From Methanothrix sp. (GTDB lineage Archaea > Halobacteriota > Methanosarcinia > Methanotrichales > Methanotrichaceae), in assembly GCF_016706325.1 (NCBI RefSeq), contig NZ_JADJJX010000001.1, forward strand, positions 1,302,001-1,366,000: a stretch of 64,000 bases of DNA. Reading direction: 5' to 3'. Numbering within the stretch: the first letter of the stretch is position 1; every line of letters starts with the position of its first letter. The position numbers and the translations under genes were made by a program. The notes beneath the pieces were generated by a model, which saw only the letters and a list, made by a program, of their open reading frames with translations, ran no database searches and had not been told where the DNA came from. This document shows, piece by piece, positions 51,426 through 60,266 of this stretch.

Positions 51426-51927
51426 GCAGTGCTCTTATGGTTCAACAGAAAATGCAGGGGATGATGAACAGGTCCTGGATAGCCATCTTAGCTTTTCAGA
51501 TAGCATTGACTGTATGAACTGTCCAGTAATATCGACCCAAAAAACATATAAATGATATTATGGGATTAGTATATGTAGCAAATAAGGTCGTATCTGCGGG
51601 ATGAATTGGTGATCGCTTCACATTTCAACTCTCCATCATGTGGCCACGGGATGACGGCCTACTTGGGAGCCATTCATCTCATGGCGCTTGATGAAGTATC
51701 CAGACGTGGTAAGGTCCTGCTAAGGTCCTGCGCTTTCGCCAAGTGTGCTGCAAGGCAGGACATGTCGCTGTTACAGCGATTCCAAGAGTTAGAGCCAAGA
51801 ATGGCAATCGCAGGTATCGTTTTCAATGCTTATCATTTGGCTCCGGCTAAGATGAGGGGGGTACAAGCCCGTCATCTCTGTCGCCACTCTCGCCACCCCC
51901 TCGCCGATACTAATTAATTCATCAATT
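51426..51927. other. 502-bp region with doubtful frame and right direct-repeat copy
   Basis: An open frame of 103 codons (51606-51917) runs into the direct repeat, has no convincing ribosome binding site and no recognisable fold; it could be a gene relic. A short tandem duplication TAAGGTCCTGC occurs at about 51709-51730. TATA-like ACATATAAATG lies at about 51544. Confidence 0.35.
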
Positions 51928-51931
51928 CTAA
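51846..51931 (+). repeat. Imperfect direct repeat, right copy
   Basis: Matches 50188-50275 at about 80% (GATGAGGGGGGTACAAG, TGTCGCCACTCTCGCC, TTAATTCATCAATTCTAA). It overlaps the last bases of the CooT-like gene. No terminal inverted repeats or target duplication are visible, so the nature of the pair is unclear. Confidence 0.7.
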
Positions 51932-52128
51932 TTCATCCTCTTCAGTATCATCTCCTGAGAGAGGGTATTCGCCTCCTCGATAGTGGCATTCTCCACTGGT
52001 GTAATGCCCCCGAAGCCATCCATTAAGAGCACCTTTCCCTCCTTTCTCCTGGCAACGAGGATGCCTTTTGCCATCATCTGACGATCTCCTGTACCATCAT
52101 CCAATAGATATACTGTAAATTCGCACAT
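51928..52128 (-). CDS. cooT: CooT-family small nickel-binding protein
   Basis: A 66-residue protein that matches the CooT/DUF2097-like family in length and start: MCEFTVYLLDDG, with Cys2 that binds nickel in the characterised bacterial CooT dimer. The rest (GILVARRKEGKVLLMDGFGG) forms the expected small beta-barrel. The start touches the cooC stop, so the two are translated together. In bacteria CooT helps mature nickel CO dehydrogenase; here the same role in CODH/ACS maturation is inferred. Confidence 0.78.
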   Translation of the reverse strand: MCEFTVYLLDDGTGDRQMMAKGILVARRKEGKVLLMDGFGGITPVENATIEEANTLSQEMILKRMN

Positions 52129-52907
52129 TATTCCACCGAAAGCATGAACTGCTTCACTTTCATGATATCCTGAAGGGAGCTGAACTGAGGGGAATAATCG
52201 AGGAGCAATGCTCCTTTCTTGTCCGCCTCCACCACCTCTCGATCATAGCTCACAGACATTATCTGCTGAGCGTTTCCATCAAGCTCTCTTTTTGCTGTTT
52301 GAAGGTCCCCATCGACCTCTACCTTGTTCACCACCACGATCTGCCTCTTGACGCCCAGATCCCCCGCCAGCTTCAGGCCGTGCTTTGCCACCTCCAAGGA
52401 CTTGGGGGTGGGCTCAGTGATGACGAAGGAGAGGTCAAACTCCGAGGCCAGCCCCCGGCCGAAGATCTCCACCCCGGCCTGAGAGTCGACAAAGATGAAG
52501 TCGTACTCCTCAGTGTCGGATGCCAGGTAGTTCACCAGCAGCCTGACCAGGGATATGGGGGCGCACAGGCACCCGGCGCCGCCGAAGGGGATCGTTCCCA
52601 TCACTATCAGCCTCACTCCGTCTGCTGCCGGGAGGATGAACTCGTGAAGATCCTCTTCAGTGCACTCCATCTCATGCTCATCATGCTCCTCCATATGTGA
52701 GCCGAGCATCTCCCGGAGATGGGCGCTATCATCTGCCAGGGAGACTATATCGTCGAGCGAGATGCCCAGGGACATGGCCAGGTTCATGCTCGGATCGCAG
52801 TCTATGACCAGCACTTTATAGCCATCCCGGGCCAGCAGCCTGGCCAGATTGGAGAGGATGGTGGTCTTGCCCACACCACCCTTTCCTGAGAAGATGATCC
52901 GTTTCAT
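52128..52907 (-). CDS. cooC: CO dehydrogenase maturation ATPase CooC
   Basis: A 259-residue MinD/SIMIBI-class ATPase that delivers or inserts nickel into CO dehydrogenase. Deviant Walker A GKGGVGKTT (residues 8-16) with the signature first Lys, DCDPSMNLA, and the metal-binding CxC at Cys113/Cys115 (GGAGCLCAPIS) at the dimer interface; later FVDSQAGVE and VVNKVE. It overlaps the DUF4198 gene (ATGA) upstream and the CooT-like gene downstream, giving a tight three-gene operon. Confidence 0.93.
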   Translation of the reverse strand: MKRIIFSGKGGVGKTTILSNLARLLARDGYKVLVIDCDPSMNLAMSLGISLDDIVSLADDSAHLREMLGSHMEEHDEHEMECTEEDLHEFILPAADGVRLIVMGTIPFGGAGCLCAPISLVRLLVNYLASDTEEYDFIFVDSQAGVEIFGRGLASEFDLSFVITEPTPKSLEVAKHGLKLAGDLGVKRQIVVVNKVEVDGDLQTAKRELDGNAQQIMSVSYDREVVEADKKGALLLDYSPQFSSLQDIMKVKQFMLSVE

Positions 52908-53632
52908 CGGGACTCCAGAACGAGAGTGTTGACAAATACGGTTTCGTCGAACTCCTCGTTCACCCTCTTCGTCCCATCAGCATGCCTGACCAAGAACATG
53001 CATTCTCCCTCCACATCGATGGGAATCCTTGCCACACCAGTCCCGTCCGTTCTGGAGGATGCTATCTCCCGTCCCTCCCTCTTGGAGACGGCCTTGACCT
53101 CAGCAGATGCCAGTGGCTTCTCCTCGTACAGGACGGAGAGCTCGATCTCCTGCCCGGTGCGGCAGAAGGGCTCTTTGGGCACTATCTCCAGAATTCCATG
53201 CAATGGCCGGCCTGTGTAACTGCTGCCATTTCCCACAGAGACTATCGTCTTGGCCATCTGATTGTAAGCTCCAGCATAGATAACATCCTTGAACTGGAAT
53301 TTTGGCCCCTGATTGTAGCCATCTTTGGTCTGAGACCAGACGGTGGTGCCCATGTCCACGAAAGCAGTGTAGTGGCCGGCGTTCTCTGCCTTGAACCTCA
53401 TTGAATGGCGATCATCGCCCGCTGATAAAACGGCCTCTCCTCTGCTTCCGTCAGGACGAAAGACAAACGGCGAAAACCTGCTGATATCGGCCACGCCATC
53501 CTGGCGCATATTGTGGCCGTAGACAAGGAAAAGCTCCACATCATCCTTCTCGATCTTCGATCTCTCCAGCCATATCTCATGGCCCTGAATCATCAATGAT
53601 AGATTTCTCTCTTGCATATATCCAATCCTCAT
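52904..53632 (-). CDS. DUF4198 family protein, nickel-linked
   Basis: A 242-residue protein with the DUF4198 pattern: HEIWLERSKIEKDDVELFLVYGHNM near the N terminus, a second Ig-like half starting at GILEIVPKEPF, and the closing ARIPIDVEGECMFLVRHAD. Family members are often extracytoplasmic partners of nickel or cobalt transporters and begin with a signal peptide; here no hydrophobic leader is visible, so it may be cytoplasmic. The start could be 53632 or an internal ATG (53617 or 53593). It leads the operon with cooC and the CooT-like gene. Confidence 0.8.
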   Translation of the reverse strand: MRIGYMQERNLSLMIQGHEIWLERSKIEKDDVELFLVYGHNMRQDGVADISRFSPFVFRPDGSRGEAVLSAGDDRHSMRFKAENAGHYTAFVDMGTTVWSQTKDGYNQGPKFQFKDVIYAGAYNQMAKTIVSVGNGSSYTGRPLHGILEIVPKEPFCRTGQEIELSVLYEEKPLASAEVKAVSKREGREIASSRTDGTGVARIPIDVEGECMFLVRHADGTKRVNEEFDETVFVNTLVLESR

Positions 53633-53799
53633 TGCAGGTGTGATTGATTGGGGTTGTAAGGTTTGTTTATTAATAAGTTTTCCTATGACAATAATATTTT
53701 GTAATAATACATTAAATCAAAAATTAAAAATAATGCTACTTTTCTATGCTTCGGTTTGCCCCTCCAACCGGAGGGGGGGAAGGCGGAAGATCGGGGCCG

Positions 53800-53841
53800 C
53801 TGATGCAAAGCAGCAGATGCAAAGCAGCAGATGCAAAGCGG
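53800..53841 (+). repeat. Tandem repeat, 14-bp unit, 3 copies
   Basis: Three near-perfect copies of CAGATGCAAAGCAG between the DUF4198 start and the binding-protein stop. The rest of this 277-bp gap is AT-rich on the left (T runs and ATAATATTTTG) and holds no gene. Confidence 0.9.
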
Positions 53842-53909
53842 CTGAATGCAGGGTGGCCTCAATCACTGCATCTTCCGCCCACCGGATCCGGGGGAACCAT
53901 TTGCAGCCT

Positions 53910-55169
53910 TTAACTCATTGGAGGATAAACGAATGCTCCATGCTTTTTCAGGTCGTAGTCCACATTCTGGAACCTATCGATGAATTCCTGATGCACCTGT
54001 TCTGGATCGAGGTCCCGGAATAGATCGGGATAGAGCCACTTGGCAAAGTACAGCACGCCAATATGATCTCCTGCTCCCAGGGTGTTTATGAAATAGGTCA
54101 CATAGATCCGGCCATTCTTTCCTGCATCGGTCTTGCCAAATCCTGCTGTTCCCATGATCTCATCATGGCGCTCCTTCAGGACGGATTCATCATCCACCTC
54201 ATAGCCACCATTCCAGGACAGTCCAATGATCGCATCCGGATTCTGCTTCAGCACCCATTCGGTCTCCACTGGGGGCAGGGTGTTCTTTGAGGAGATGCCT
54301 CCATCCACCCGGAGGCTATCCCCCAGGTCTGCAGCAATGTTTATCCCTCCAGCAAGCTCTATCGCCTCTGAGTAGCCGCTTCCCCGGGCGACTGTGGTGT
54401 TGCCCGGCCGGTCAACGAAGACCCTTACCCTCTCGTCCTCTGGAATAGCAGCTACCCTCTCAACAACCATATCCAGATATCCGTCCTTCCATTCCTGGTA
54501 CTCCAGCGCCTTATCCACCTCATCCAGCATATAGGCGATGGTGAAAAGAGATGGCGTCCCCTTGCTCCAGGTCTCCAGATGGACCACATCTATGCCAGAG
54601 CCCCTGAGCTTCTCCTTGAGATAAGGGCAGCCGGCCTTTGTGCCGATGATGATCGCATCCGGCTGGAGCTTCATGATCGCCTCCACATCGCAATCGTTTC
54701 TGTTGCCGATGGAGGCAGTCTGAATGAACTGGGGGAAGTAGGTGGGGTACTTTCCAATGGCGCCGGAGCTCCCCTCAGAATCCACCCCGACCACCCTCTC
54801 TTCTGCACCCAGGATGCGGATGATCTCTGCCGTATTGTCATATACCAGAACGATCCTCTCCAAGGGATGCTTGACCCGGCTGGCATTGCCAAAGGCATCG
54901 AGATAATATATCTCAGATTCAGTCCCCTGGATGATCTTCTTGATCTGATCCAGATCTGCCTCATCCACCTTTCCATCCCGGTTGGCATCAGAGAGATCGG
55001 TCTTTTCATTCTTGCCATCCAGGATGCCCTGCACATAGCTTATGTCCTCTTCATCGATCAGGCCGTCCTCATTCGCATTGCCGAAGATATCCAGGGTGAA
55101 CTCCTGGGCGGTCGCGGAGAGGATCAGCAATAATCCCAATGAGATCAATGCGTAGATCGTTTTGCTCAC
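53910..55169 (-). CDS. Dockerin-fused solute-binding protein of the BtuF/FepB fold, paralogue
   Basis: 419 residues: signal peptide (to about 21), two canonical calcium-binding dockerin-like loops (NANEDGLIDEEDISYV and DANRDGKVDEADLDQI), then a cobalamin/siderophore-type binding domain (PLERIVLVYDNTAEIIRILGAEERVVGVD, DVEAIMKLQPDAIIIGTK, YSEAIELAGGINIAADLG). It is a paralogue of the protein at 43.6 kb and likewise lacks a BtuC-type permease. It is divergent from the two ABC ATPase genes; the shared 186-bp gap probably contains both promoters. Ligand unknown; nickel or a metal chelate is suggested by the nickel operon beside it. Confidence 0.85.
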   Translation of the reverse strand: MSKTIYALISLGLLLILSATAQEFTLDIFGNANEDGLIDEEDISYVQGILDGKNEKTDLSDANRDGKVDEADLDQIKKIIQGTESEIYYLDAFGNASRVKHPLERIVLVYDNTAEIIRILGAEERVVGVDSEGSSGAIGKYPTYFPQFIQTASIGNRNDCDVEAIMKLQPDAIIIGTKAGCPYLKEKLRGSGIDVVHLETWSKGTPSLFTIAYMLDEVDKALEYQEWKDGYLDMVVERVAAIPEDERVRVFVDRPGNTTVARGSGYSEAIELAGGINIAADLGDSLRVDGGISSKNTLPPVETEWVLKQNPDAIIGLSWNGGYEVDDESVLKERHDEIMGTAGFGKTDAGKNGRIYVTYFINTLGAGDHIGVLYFAKWLYPDLFRDLDPEQVHQEFIDRFQNVDYDLKKHGAFVYPPMS

Positions 55170-55355
55170 AGTCCGTCACCTCAATTGCCAAGGCTGTACT
55201 GAGACTGATCCATCTGTTTATAAGTATGTCGATAAAAGTATGATTTATTAAGACTAGTCTGCTCGCAAAAGCAGCTCTGCAGGGCAAGGGCTGATCTTAA
55301 CATCGGTGCCATTTTGTAGCAATCTTTATTATGGAGAAATCCTTTTGCCCTATCA
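55170..55355. promoter_or_regulatory. Divergent promoter region, binding protein and ABC ATPases
   Basis: A 186-bp spacer between divergent genes with AT-rich TATA-like elements in both directions (TTATAAG and TTTATTAAG near 55218-55252; CTTTATTATGG near 55323). A divergent shared control region would let one regulator serve both. No clear operator repeat was found. Confidence 0.4.
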
Positions 55356-56291
55356 ATGGTTATGCTGGACATAATTGATCTTAAGGCTCATTTTCCCACC
55401 CCGGATGGATTGGTGAAGGCGGTGGATTCTGTAGATCTGCAAATAGAAGATAACGAGCGATTGGGGCTGATCGGCGAGACCGGTAGCGGAAAGACTGTGC
55501 TTGGCATGTCCATCATCCGCCTGCTGCCCCCCTCTGCCATAGTTGAGGGCAGGATGATCTACAAAGGGCGGGACCTCCTCCGCCTGACAGAGGAGGAGAT
55601 GAGGAGATTGAGGGGAAAGGAGATCGCTATGATCCTGCAGAATCCCACCACCTCCCTCAATCCCGTCCTGAAGATAGGAGACCAGATCGCAGAGGTTATC
55701 AGCCTGCACCTGGGCCTGGGGAAAAGGGAGGCGAAAGCCAGAGCAGTGCAGATGCTGGAGGCGGCCATGATCCCGGAAGCGGAGAGGAGGGCTGAACAAT
55801 ACCCCCACGAGCTCTCTGGAGGGATGAAGGAGAGGGTAATGATCGCTATGGGGCTGGCCAGCCATCCCTCTTTTGTCATCGCCGATGAGCCCACCAAGGG
55901 GCTTGATGCCCGAACCAAGGCGGAGATCATCAGCCTGATCCAGGATATGACCTCAGGCCGGTCGATGCTCATGATAACCCATGATCTGGCCGCTGCCGGG
56001 GAGATATGCGACCGGATTGCGGTTTTATATGCCGGCGAGATTTTAGAGGAGGCGGGGGCAGATAAGATATTGAGCGATCCCCAGCACCCCTACACCCAGG
56101 GTTTCATCCGCTCGCTGCCAAGCCAGGGATTGCATCCCATATCCGGGTCCAGCCCCTCTCTCATCGATCCGCCCTCTGGCTGCAGATTCCACCCCCGCTG
56201 CCCCTATGTGATGGAGATCTGCAAGAGAGAGCATCCCCAGATGATCAGACTGGAAAGGGGGCATTCTTCGAGGTGTTACTTATGCCACTGA
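55356..56291 (+). CDS. Opp/Dpp/Nik-type ABC ATPase, DppD-like
   Basis: A 311-residue ATPase for a peptide/nickel-type importer. Walker A GETGSGKTVLG near residue 48, Q-loop ILQNPTTSLNPV, ABC signature ELSGGMKERVMIAMGLA, Walker B FVIADEPTKGLDA, H-loop MITHDLAAA, and the family C-terminal oligopeptide-type region with the Cys-rich CRFHPRCPYVMEICKREHP that often holds an FeS cluster or metal. It overlaps the next ATPase gene. Partner permeases are most likely those at 41.7-43.5 kb, 12 kb away. Confidence 0.94.
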   Translation: MVMLDIIDLKAHFPTPDGLVKAVDSVDLQIEDNERLGLIGETGSGKTVLGMSIIRLLPPSAIVEGRMIYKGRDLLRLTEEEMRRLRGKEIAMILQNPTTSLNPVLKIGDQIAEVISLHLGLGKREAKARAVQMLEAAMIPEAERRAEQYPHELSGGMKERVMIAMGLASHPSFVIADEPTKGLDARTKAEIISLIQDMTSGRSMLMITHDLAAAGEICDRIAVLYAGEILEEAGADKILSDPQHPYTQGFIRSLPSQGLHPISGSSPSLIDPPSGCRFHPRCPYVMEICKREHPQMIRLERGHSSRCYLCH

Positions 56292-56992
56292 TAGAGGTGC
56301 GGGATCTGAAGAAGTACTATTCCTCCGGATTGATAAATAAGCAATACTCAAGAGCAGTAGATGGAGTCTCATTTCATATCAACCGGGGGGAAACCCTGGG
56401 ACTGGTGGGAGAGAGCGGCTGCGGCAAGACCACTGTGGGAAGGCTGCTCCTGCGGCTGGTCGAGCCCACATCAGGCCGCATAACTTTTGATGGCACAGAT
56501 ATCATCGGGCTGAAGAAGGGTGAGATGAGAAAGCTCAGGCCCCGGATGCAGATGATCTTTCAGGATCCAGAGTCATCCCTCAATCCCAGGATGCGAATAG
56601 GGGAGAGCATCTCTGAGCCTTTCCGGCTGAAGCTGAGGGGAGGGATGAGCCGGGGGGAGATGAAAAAGAGGGTTTTAGAGCTCGTCGACGTGGTGGGCCT
56701 GAACCCGGAGCATGTCAACCGCTTCCCTCATCAGCTCAGCGGCGGACAGAACCAGAGGGTGGTCCTGGCCAGGATCCTGGCCATAAAGCCGGAGTTCATC
56801 GTTGCCGATGAGCCCACTGCCTCTCTTGATGTCTCTGTGCAGGCTCAGATCCTGCGGCTCATGATGGACCTCAAGAGCGAGTTCGGCCTGACGATGCTCT
56901 TCATATCCCATGATATGGACGTCATGAGACATATGAGCGACAGGATCGCTGTCATGGAAAAAGGAAAGATAATAAGCACAATCGACAATTAA
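56282..56992 (+). CDS. Opp/Dpp/Nik-type ABC ATPase, DppF-like
   Basis: A 236-residue second ATPase from ATG 56282; the frame opens at 56273 inside the previous gene. Walker A GESGCGKTTVG, Q-loop MIFQDPESSLNPRM, signature QLSGGQNQRVVLARIL, Walker B FIVADEPTASLDVS, H-loop FISHDMDV. It is shorter than usual DppF because it lacks the C-terminal oligopeptide domain; that end is carried by its partner. aglB converges 80 bp further on. Confidence 0.93.
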   Translation: MPLIEVRDLKKYYSSGLINKQYSRAVDGVSFHINRGETLGLVGESGCGKTTVGRLLLRLVEPTSGRITFDGTDIIGLKKGEMRKLRPRMQMIFQDPESSLNPRMRIGESISEPFRLKLRGGMSRGEMKKRVLELVDVVGLNPEHVNRFPHQLSGGQNQRVVLARILAIKPEFIVADEPTASLDVSVQAQILRLMMDLKSEFGLTMLFISHDMDVMRHMSDRIAVMEKGKIISTIDN

Positions 56993-57072
56993 AGCGGCAA
57001 AGAGGCCCGGCTTACCCATTTGATAAATGGGAGTATATGCTGCAGACAGCAGCAGACAGCAGAAAACCCATC

Positions 57073-59286
57073 TCAGAAGGTGATATCAATGCTCCTGCCC
57101 AAGAGGACATCCTCCTCGCTCACCTCGACCATCTGCGTCTTCACCCCGGCCTCATTGCCCGAGAACACCAGATAAGGATCAAGGGCATGGGTCTCATAAC
57201 TCTTCTCAGTGGAATAGGGAACTCTCAGCTCAAGTACATCCCCATTCCAGGTGGCCTGGTTGATATAGACGAACTTCCTCTCCCTATTGGAGCTCATATT
57301 TAGCAATGCCCCTGCCTTCTGATCTGGACCGGCATGAATTCTGAGCAATGCCCCGGGAACATACTGGAATATCTTGACCTTGCTCTTCCCCGGATTGCCT
57401 CCCAGGAGGGTCTGCGACTCGTATATCAGACGGAAGCGGCCCATGCCGGTGCCGTCGACGAGATAAAGCCGGCCCAGTGTGGTATCGAAGAATTTTCCTG
57501 TGTGAATGAGCGAGACCTGGTCTCCGCGATCCTCCCGCAGCATATAGCTGTTGACATCCTCACCTCCCCATTCTGCCAGGGAGGCGAGCTTGCCATAGGC
57601 TATGCTGTAATCGGCGAATACATATCTTGCTCCCCTGGAGTCCATGATCCCCGCCGCCTCGCTCTCGCTCTCCGTCAGGTAGAACCGGACGGCATCCTCC
57701 ACCCCGGACTGGAAGTTGTTTGCCACCACTGCTCGCTCTGATAGATAGAGTATCCAGTTGCCATAATCCCACCAGCTCATCACACTGTACTCTGGAGCCT
57801 CTCTCGGATCGGCATAGAAGCTGGTCGTATTGCTATTCTCCTTCAGCCATAGCAGAGATTCATACCAGTCGCCTGCCACTGCCGGCGGGGTACTCTGAGC
57901 AAATGAGATGGCACCGATTGCCGTTGGCAGAATGAGCACGAGGATGACTGCCGCCGCCAGAGAACGCGGAGTCTTCTTCCCCTCCTCCTCCCAGCTCTTC
58001 TTGAGGTTATCCAGGATATAGAATGCCAATATGCTGATCAGCATCCCCATGTATATGGTGGATAGATACAGGAATCTGGACTGGCCGAAGGTGAGAACGA
58101 GGGAGTAGACCGCCCACATCAGGAAGAGCAGCAATGCCTGCCTCCCTTCGCCCTTCACTCCTCGCAGATAGATCATGGTGGCCGCGGCACCCGCCAGGGA
58201 TAGCAGGATGTTCAATCCCAACCAGGAGAACATCACCTGAGAGAATGTCTCCATATTGTAGATCAAAGGCTCGGCCTCGCCGATCAGGCCGATCATCCCC
58301 CCGCCCCAGATGTATCCCAATCCCATGCGGATCAGGCTCTCCAGCCCGAACAGACCTCCCAATGGCCTGGAGAGGAGAATGAGGGCAAGGGATGCCACCA
58401 GGATGGCCAGGGGGAATGCCTTCCAGGATGCTCCCCTCCGCACCAGGAGGAGGGCCAGGGCGAGCATGATCGCCAGGGCGGCGAGTATGGCCGCCAATCC
58501 CAAGAAGGAGGGGGACATCCAGAGCGTATCTCTATAGGGCAGGACCAGGAGGAGGGCAAGGATGAATGCTGCCAGCAGGGTGGGAGCTACCCTCAATGGC
58601 GAGCCGTCCCGCAGCTCAAGGCTCAGGGCAACGGCAGCAATGAGCAGATAAGCGCCGAGATAGACATCCGCGCCCTGCCAGGTATAGGCCAGAGCAGCCA
58701 GAGCCACTCCACTGGCAGAGGCAAAAAGCCACCTTCTCTGGGGCCGGCTGACGGCCAGGATGAGGAAGAGCAGGGAGAGGAGCTGAAGAAATACCTCTAA
58801 AGAGTGATGGTCGGTGGCGGCAACCATAGTATACAGGAGGTAATAGGGGGCAAGGGCAGCCATAATGCTGGACAGAAGGGCAACCCGGTGGTCGAAGAGC
58901 TCACGCATCATATAGTAGACCACAACCAGGGCCAGAAGGCCGATGACCACCGGCACGAAGGCCGCCGTCATCTCCACCCCCGCTATTGTATTCTGGCCCA
59001 GAATGATACACAAAGCAGCAGATATCTGGTCGAAGAGGGGGGGCCAGCTTATGGAGAGGCCGTGAGGGTAGTTGAGGTAGGAGTCAAACCAGAGGACATC
59101 GGGAAAACTGCCTGCTCCATGCACTATCCTGCGCATATGATAGTATTCATCATAGCCCGGGAGCATTATGCCGTCTTCAGTAAGAGAGTTCCGCCCGGCA
59201 AAGAGCTTCAAGATCAGTCCGAAAAAAATGACAGCAATGAGCTCAAGCGGCTCGCTTCTCCTCCCCTGGTCCATGTTTCTTATCAA
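57073..59286 (-). CDS. aglB: Oligosaccharyltransferase AglB
   Basis: Transfers lipid-linked glycan to Asn of secreted proteins at the cell surface. 737 residues: an N-terminal membrane part of about a dozen hydrophobic segments with metal-binding loops LPGYDEYYHMRRI (near residue 45) and ATDHHSLEVF, then an outside domain with the catalytic WWDYGNW motif (near residue 503) and a C-terminal beta domain. The many NxS/T sites in the secreted proteins of this window are candidate targets. Start ATG 59286 or 59274. Identification is firm. Confidence 0.95.
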   Translation of the reverse strand: MIRNMDQGRRSEPLELIAVIFFGLILKLFAGRNSLTEDGIMLPGYDEYYHMRRIVHGAGSFPDVLWFDSYLNYPHGLSISWPPLFDQISAALCIILGQNTIAGVEMTAAFVPVVIGLLALVVVYYMMRELFDHRVALLSSIMAALAPYYLLYTMVAATDHHSLEVFLQLLSLLFLILAVSRPQRRWLFASASGVALAALAYTWQGADVYLGAYLLIAAVALSLELRDGSPLRVAPTLLAAFILALLLVLPYRDTLWMSPSFLGLAAILAALAIMLALALLLVRRGASWKAFPLAILVASLALILLSRPLGGLFGLESLIRMGLGYIWGGGMIGLIGEAEPLIYNMETFSQVMFSWLGLNILLSLAGAAATMIYLRGVKGEGRQALLLFLMWAVYSLVLTFGQSRFLYLSTIYMGMLISILAFYILDNLKKSWEEEGKKTPRSLAAAVILVLILPTAIGAISFAQSTPPAVAGDWYESLLWLKENSNTTSFYADPREAPEYSVMSWWDYGNWILYLSERAVVANNFQSGVEDAVRFYLTESESEAAGIMDSRGARYVFADYSIAYGKLASLAEWGGEDVNSYMLREDRGDQVSLIHTGKFFDTTLGRLYLVDGTGMGRFRLIYESQTLLGGNPGKSKVKIFQYVPGALLRIHAGPDQKAGALLNMSSNRERKFVYINQATWNGDVLELRVPYSTEKSYETHALDPYLVFSGNEAGVKTQMVEVSEEDVLLGRSIDITF

Positions 59287-59347
59287 AGATATTCGATCAA
59301 TATAAAGCCTTTGAGCAGCAATTCAAGTCAGGCGAATGGCCCCCTTC

Positions 59348-60049
59348 CTAAACATTAACGGGGGCTGTCAGCGGATGCTCATCGATCCCCGGCCCCTTCC
59401 CGATCATCCGGGCCTCATCGCAAAAGCCATCTAGGTTGGTATCATTGCAGCCCTCGTCTGGCTCATCATAATCGCTGTAATGATTTCCCATGGGCTTTGC
59501 AGCCTTGAACAATCCCAGCAGACCTCCCTCCTTCACCTCCATGCTCCACCGATTGCCACCAGTATCACTTGCCGGGACTCTGTTCTCCAGAAAATCGTTG
59601 CCGTAGATGGTGTTGTTCACTGCCCCCTCCTCGATGTAAATGCCATACCGATTCTTGTAGAGGATATTGTTCCGGATGATGTTATCAGAGGAGTCAACCA
59701 GTATCCCGGCATTGCCACATCCGCATCCCCCGGAGCCGGTGAGGTTGAAGCCCTCTATCCGGGTGCCATTGGCCCTCAATGTGATGGCAGTGGAGGATTT
59801 ATTGGCGTCCACCACTGGGCGTCCGCCGCCGGTATCAAGGCCGATCAGGGCCACTGAGTGGAGGACATGGACGTGCTCTATATAATGGCCGCTTTGCACT
59901 TCAATAACATCTCCATCGCTGGCATTATTCAATGCCTGCTGGATGCTGCTATGATCTGCACCTTCGGGCGCCACCGAGATCCGGGCAGCGTTCGCATACC
60001 CTATGATCAGAATTAAGATAAGGATCATTATTATTGATCGTGCATGCAT
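59348..60049 (-). CDS. Secreted NosD-like beta-helix protein
   Basis: A 233-residue exported protein: signal peptide (MILILILIIGYANAA) then a short parallel beta-helix of the NosD/PbH1 type (SIQQALNNASDGDVIEVQSGHY, GFNLTGSGG, NIIRNNILYKNRYGIYIEEG, NTIYGNDFLENRV) and a typical archaeal tail with GNHYSDYDEPDEGCNDTNLD and a final NEDxDG-type acidic region. Very common in methanogen surface proteomes; probably surface-bound or carbohydrate-related. It is upstream of aglB on the same strand by 60 bp. Confidence 0.82.
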   Translation of the reverse strand: MHARSIIMILILILIIGYANAARISVAPEGADHSSIQQALNNASDGDVIEVQSGHYIEHVHVLHSVALIGLDTGGGRPVVDANKSSTAITLRANGTRIEGFNLTGSGGCGCGNAGILVDSSDNIIRNNILYKNRYGIYIEEGAVNNTIYGNDFLENRVPASDTGGNRWSMEVKEGGLLGLFKAAKPMGNHYSDYDEPDEGCNDTNLDGFCDEARMIGKGPGIDEHPLTAPVNV

Positions 60050-60266
60050 AAATCGTATTTTGACCCCATTTTCCTATTAGAACTTTTTCGTTAAGATCCC
60101 ATATTCGTTAAGATCTCATATTTGTCAAGATCCCGCCGGGCTGCGGGCCGCGCCGGCAAAAGCAGCGATAGCAGATGCCGGCGGACTGGGTGGAGCGATA
60201 CTAACCTCTCTGTTGGGATGAGGATATTTAACCTTGAGATAAAACAATGCCGCCAGGTGGACTATA

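Noticed and set aside
51606..51917. 103-codon frame before the CooT-like gene
   Set aside because: It ends inside the direct repeat, includes an internal 11-bp duplication, and shows no fold or start signal; left as a doubtful relic.
38868..57000. Integrated provirus or transposon carrying the island
   Set aside because: No integrase, transposase, terminase or terminal repeats were seen; only the unexplained 85-bp direct repeat and gene relics.
57037..59358. Long plus-strand frames opposite aglB
   Set aside because: They mirror the coding strand of a clearly conserved gene and have no supporting signals.
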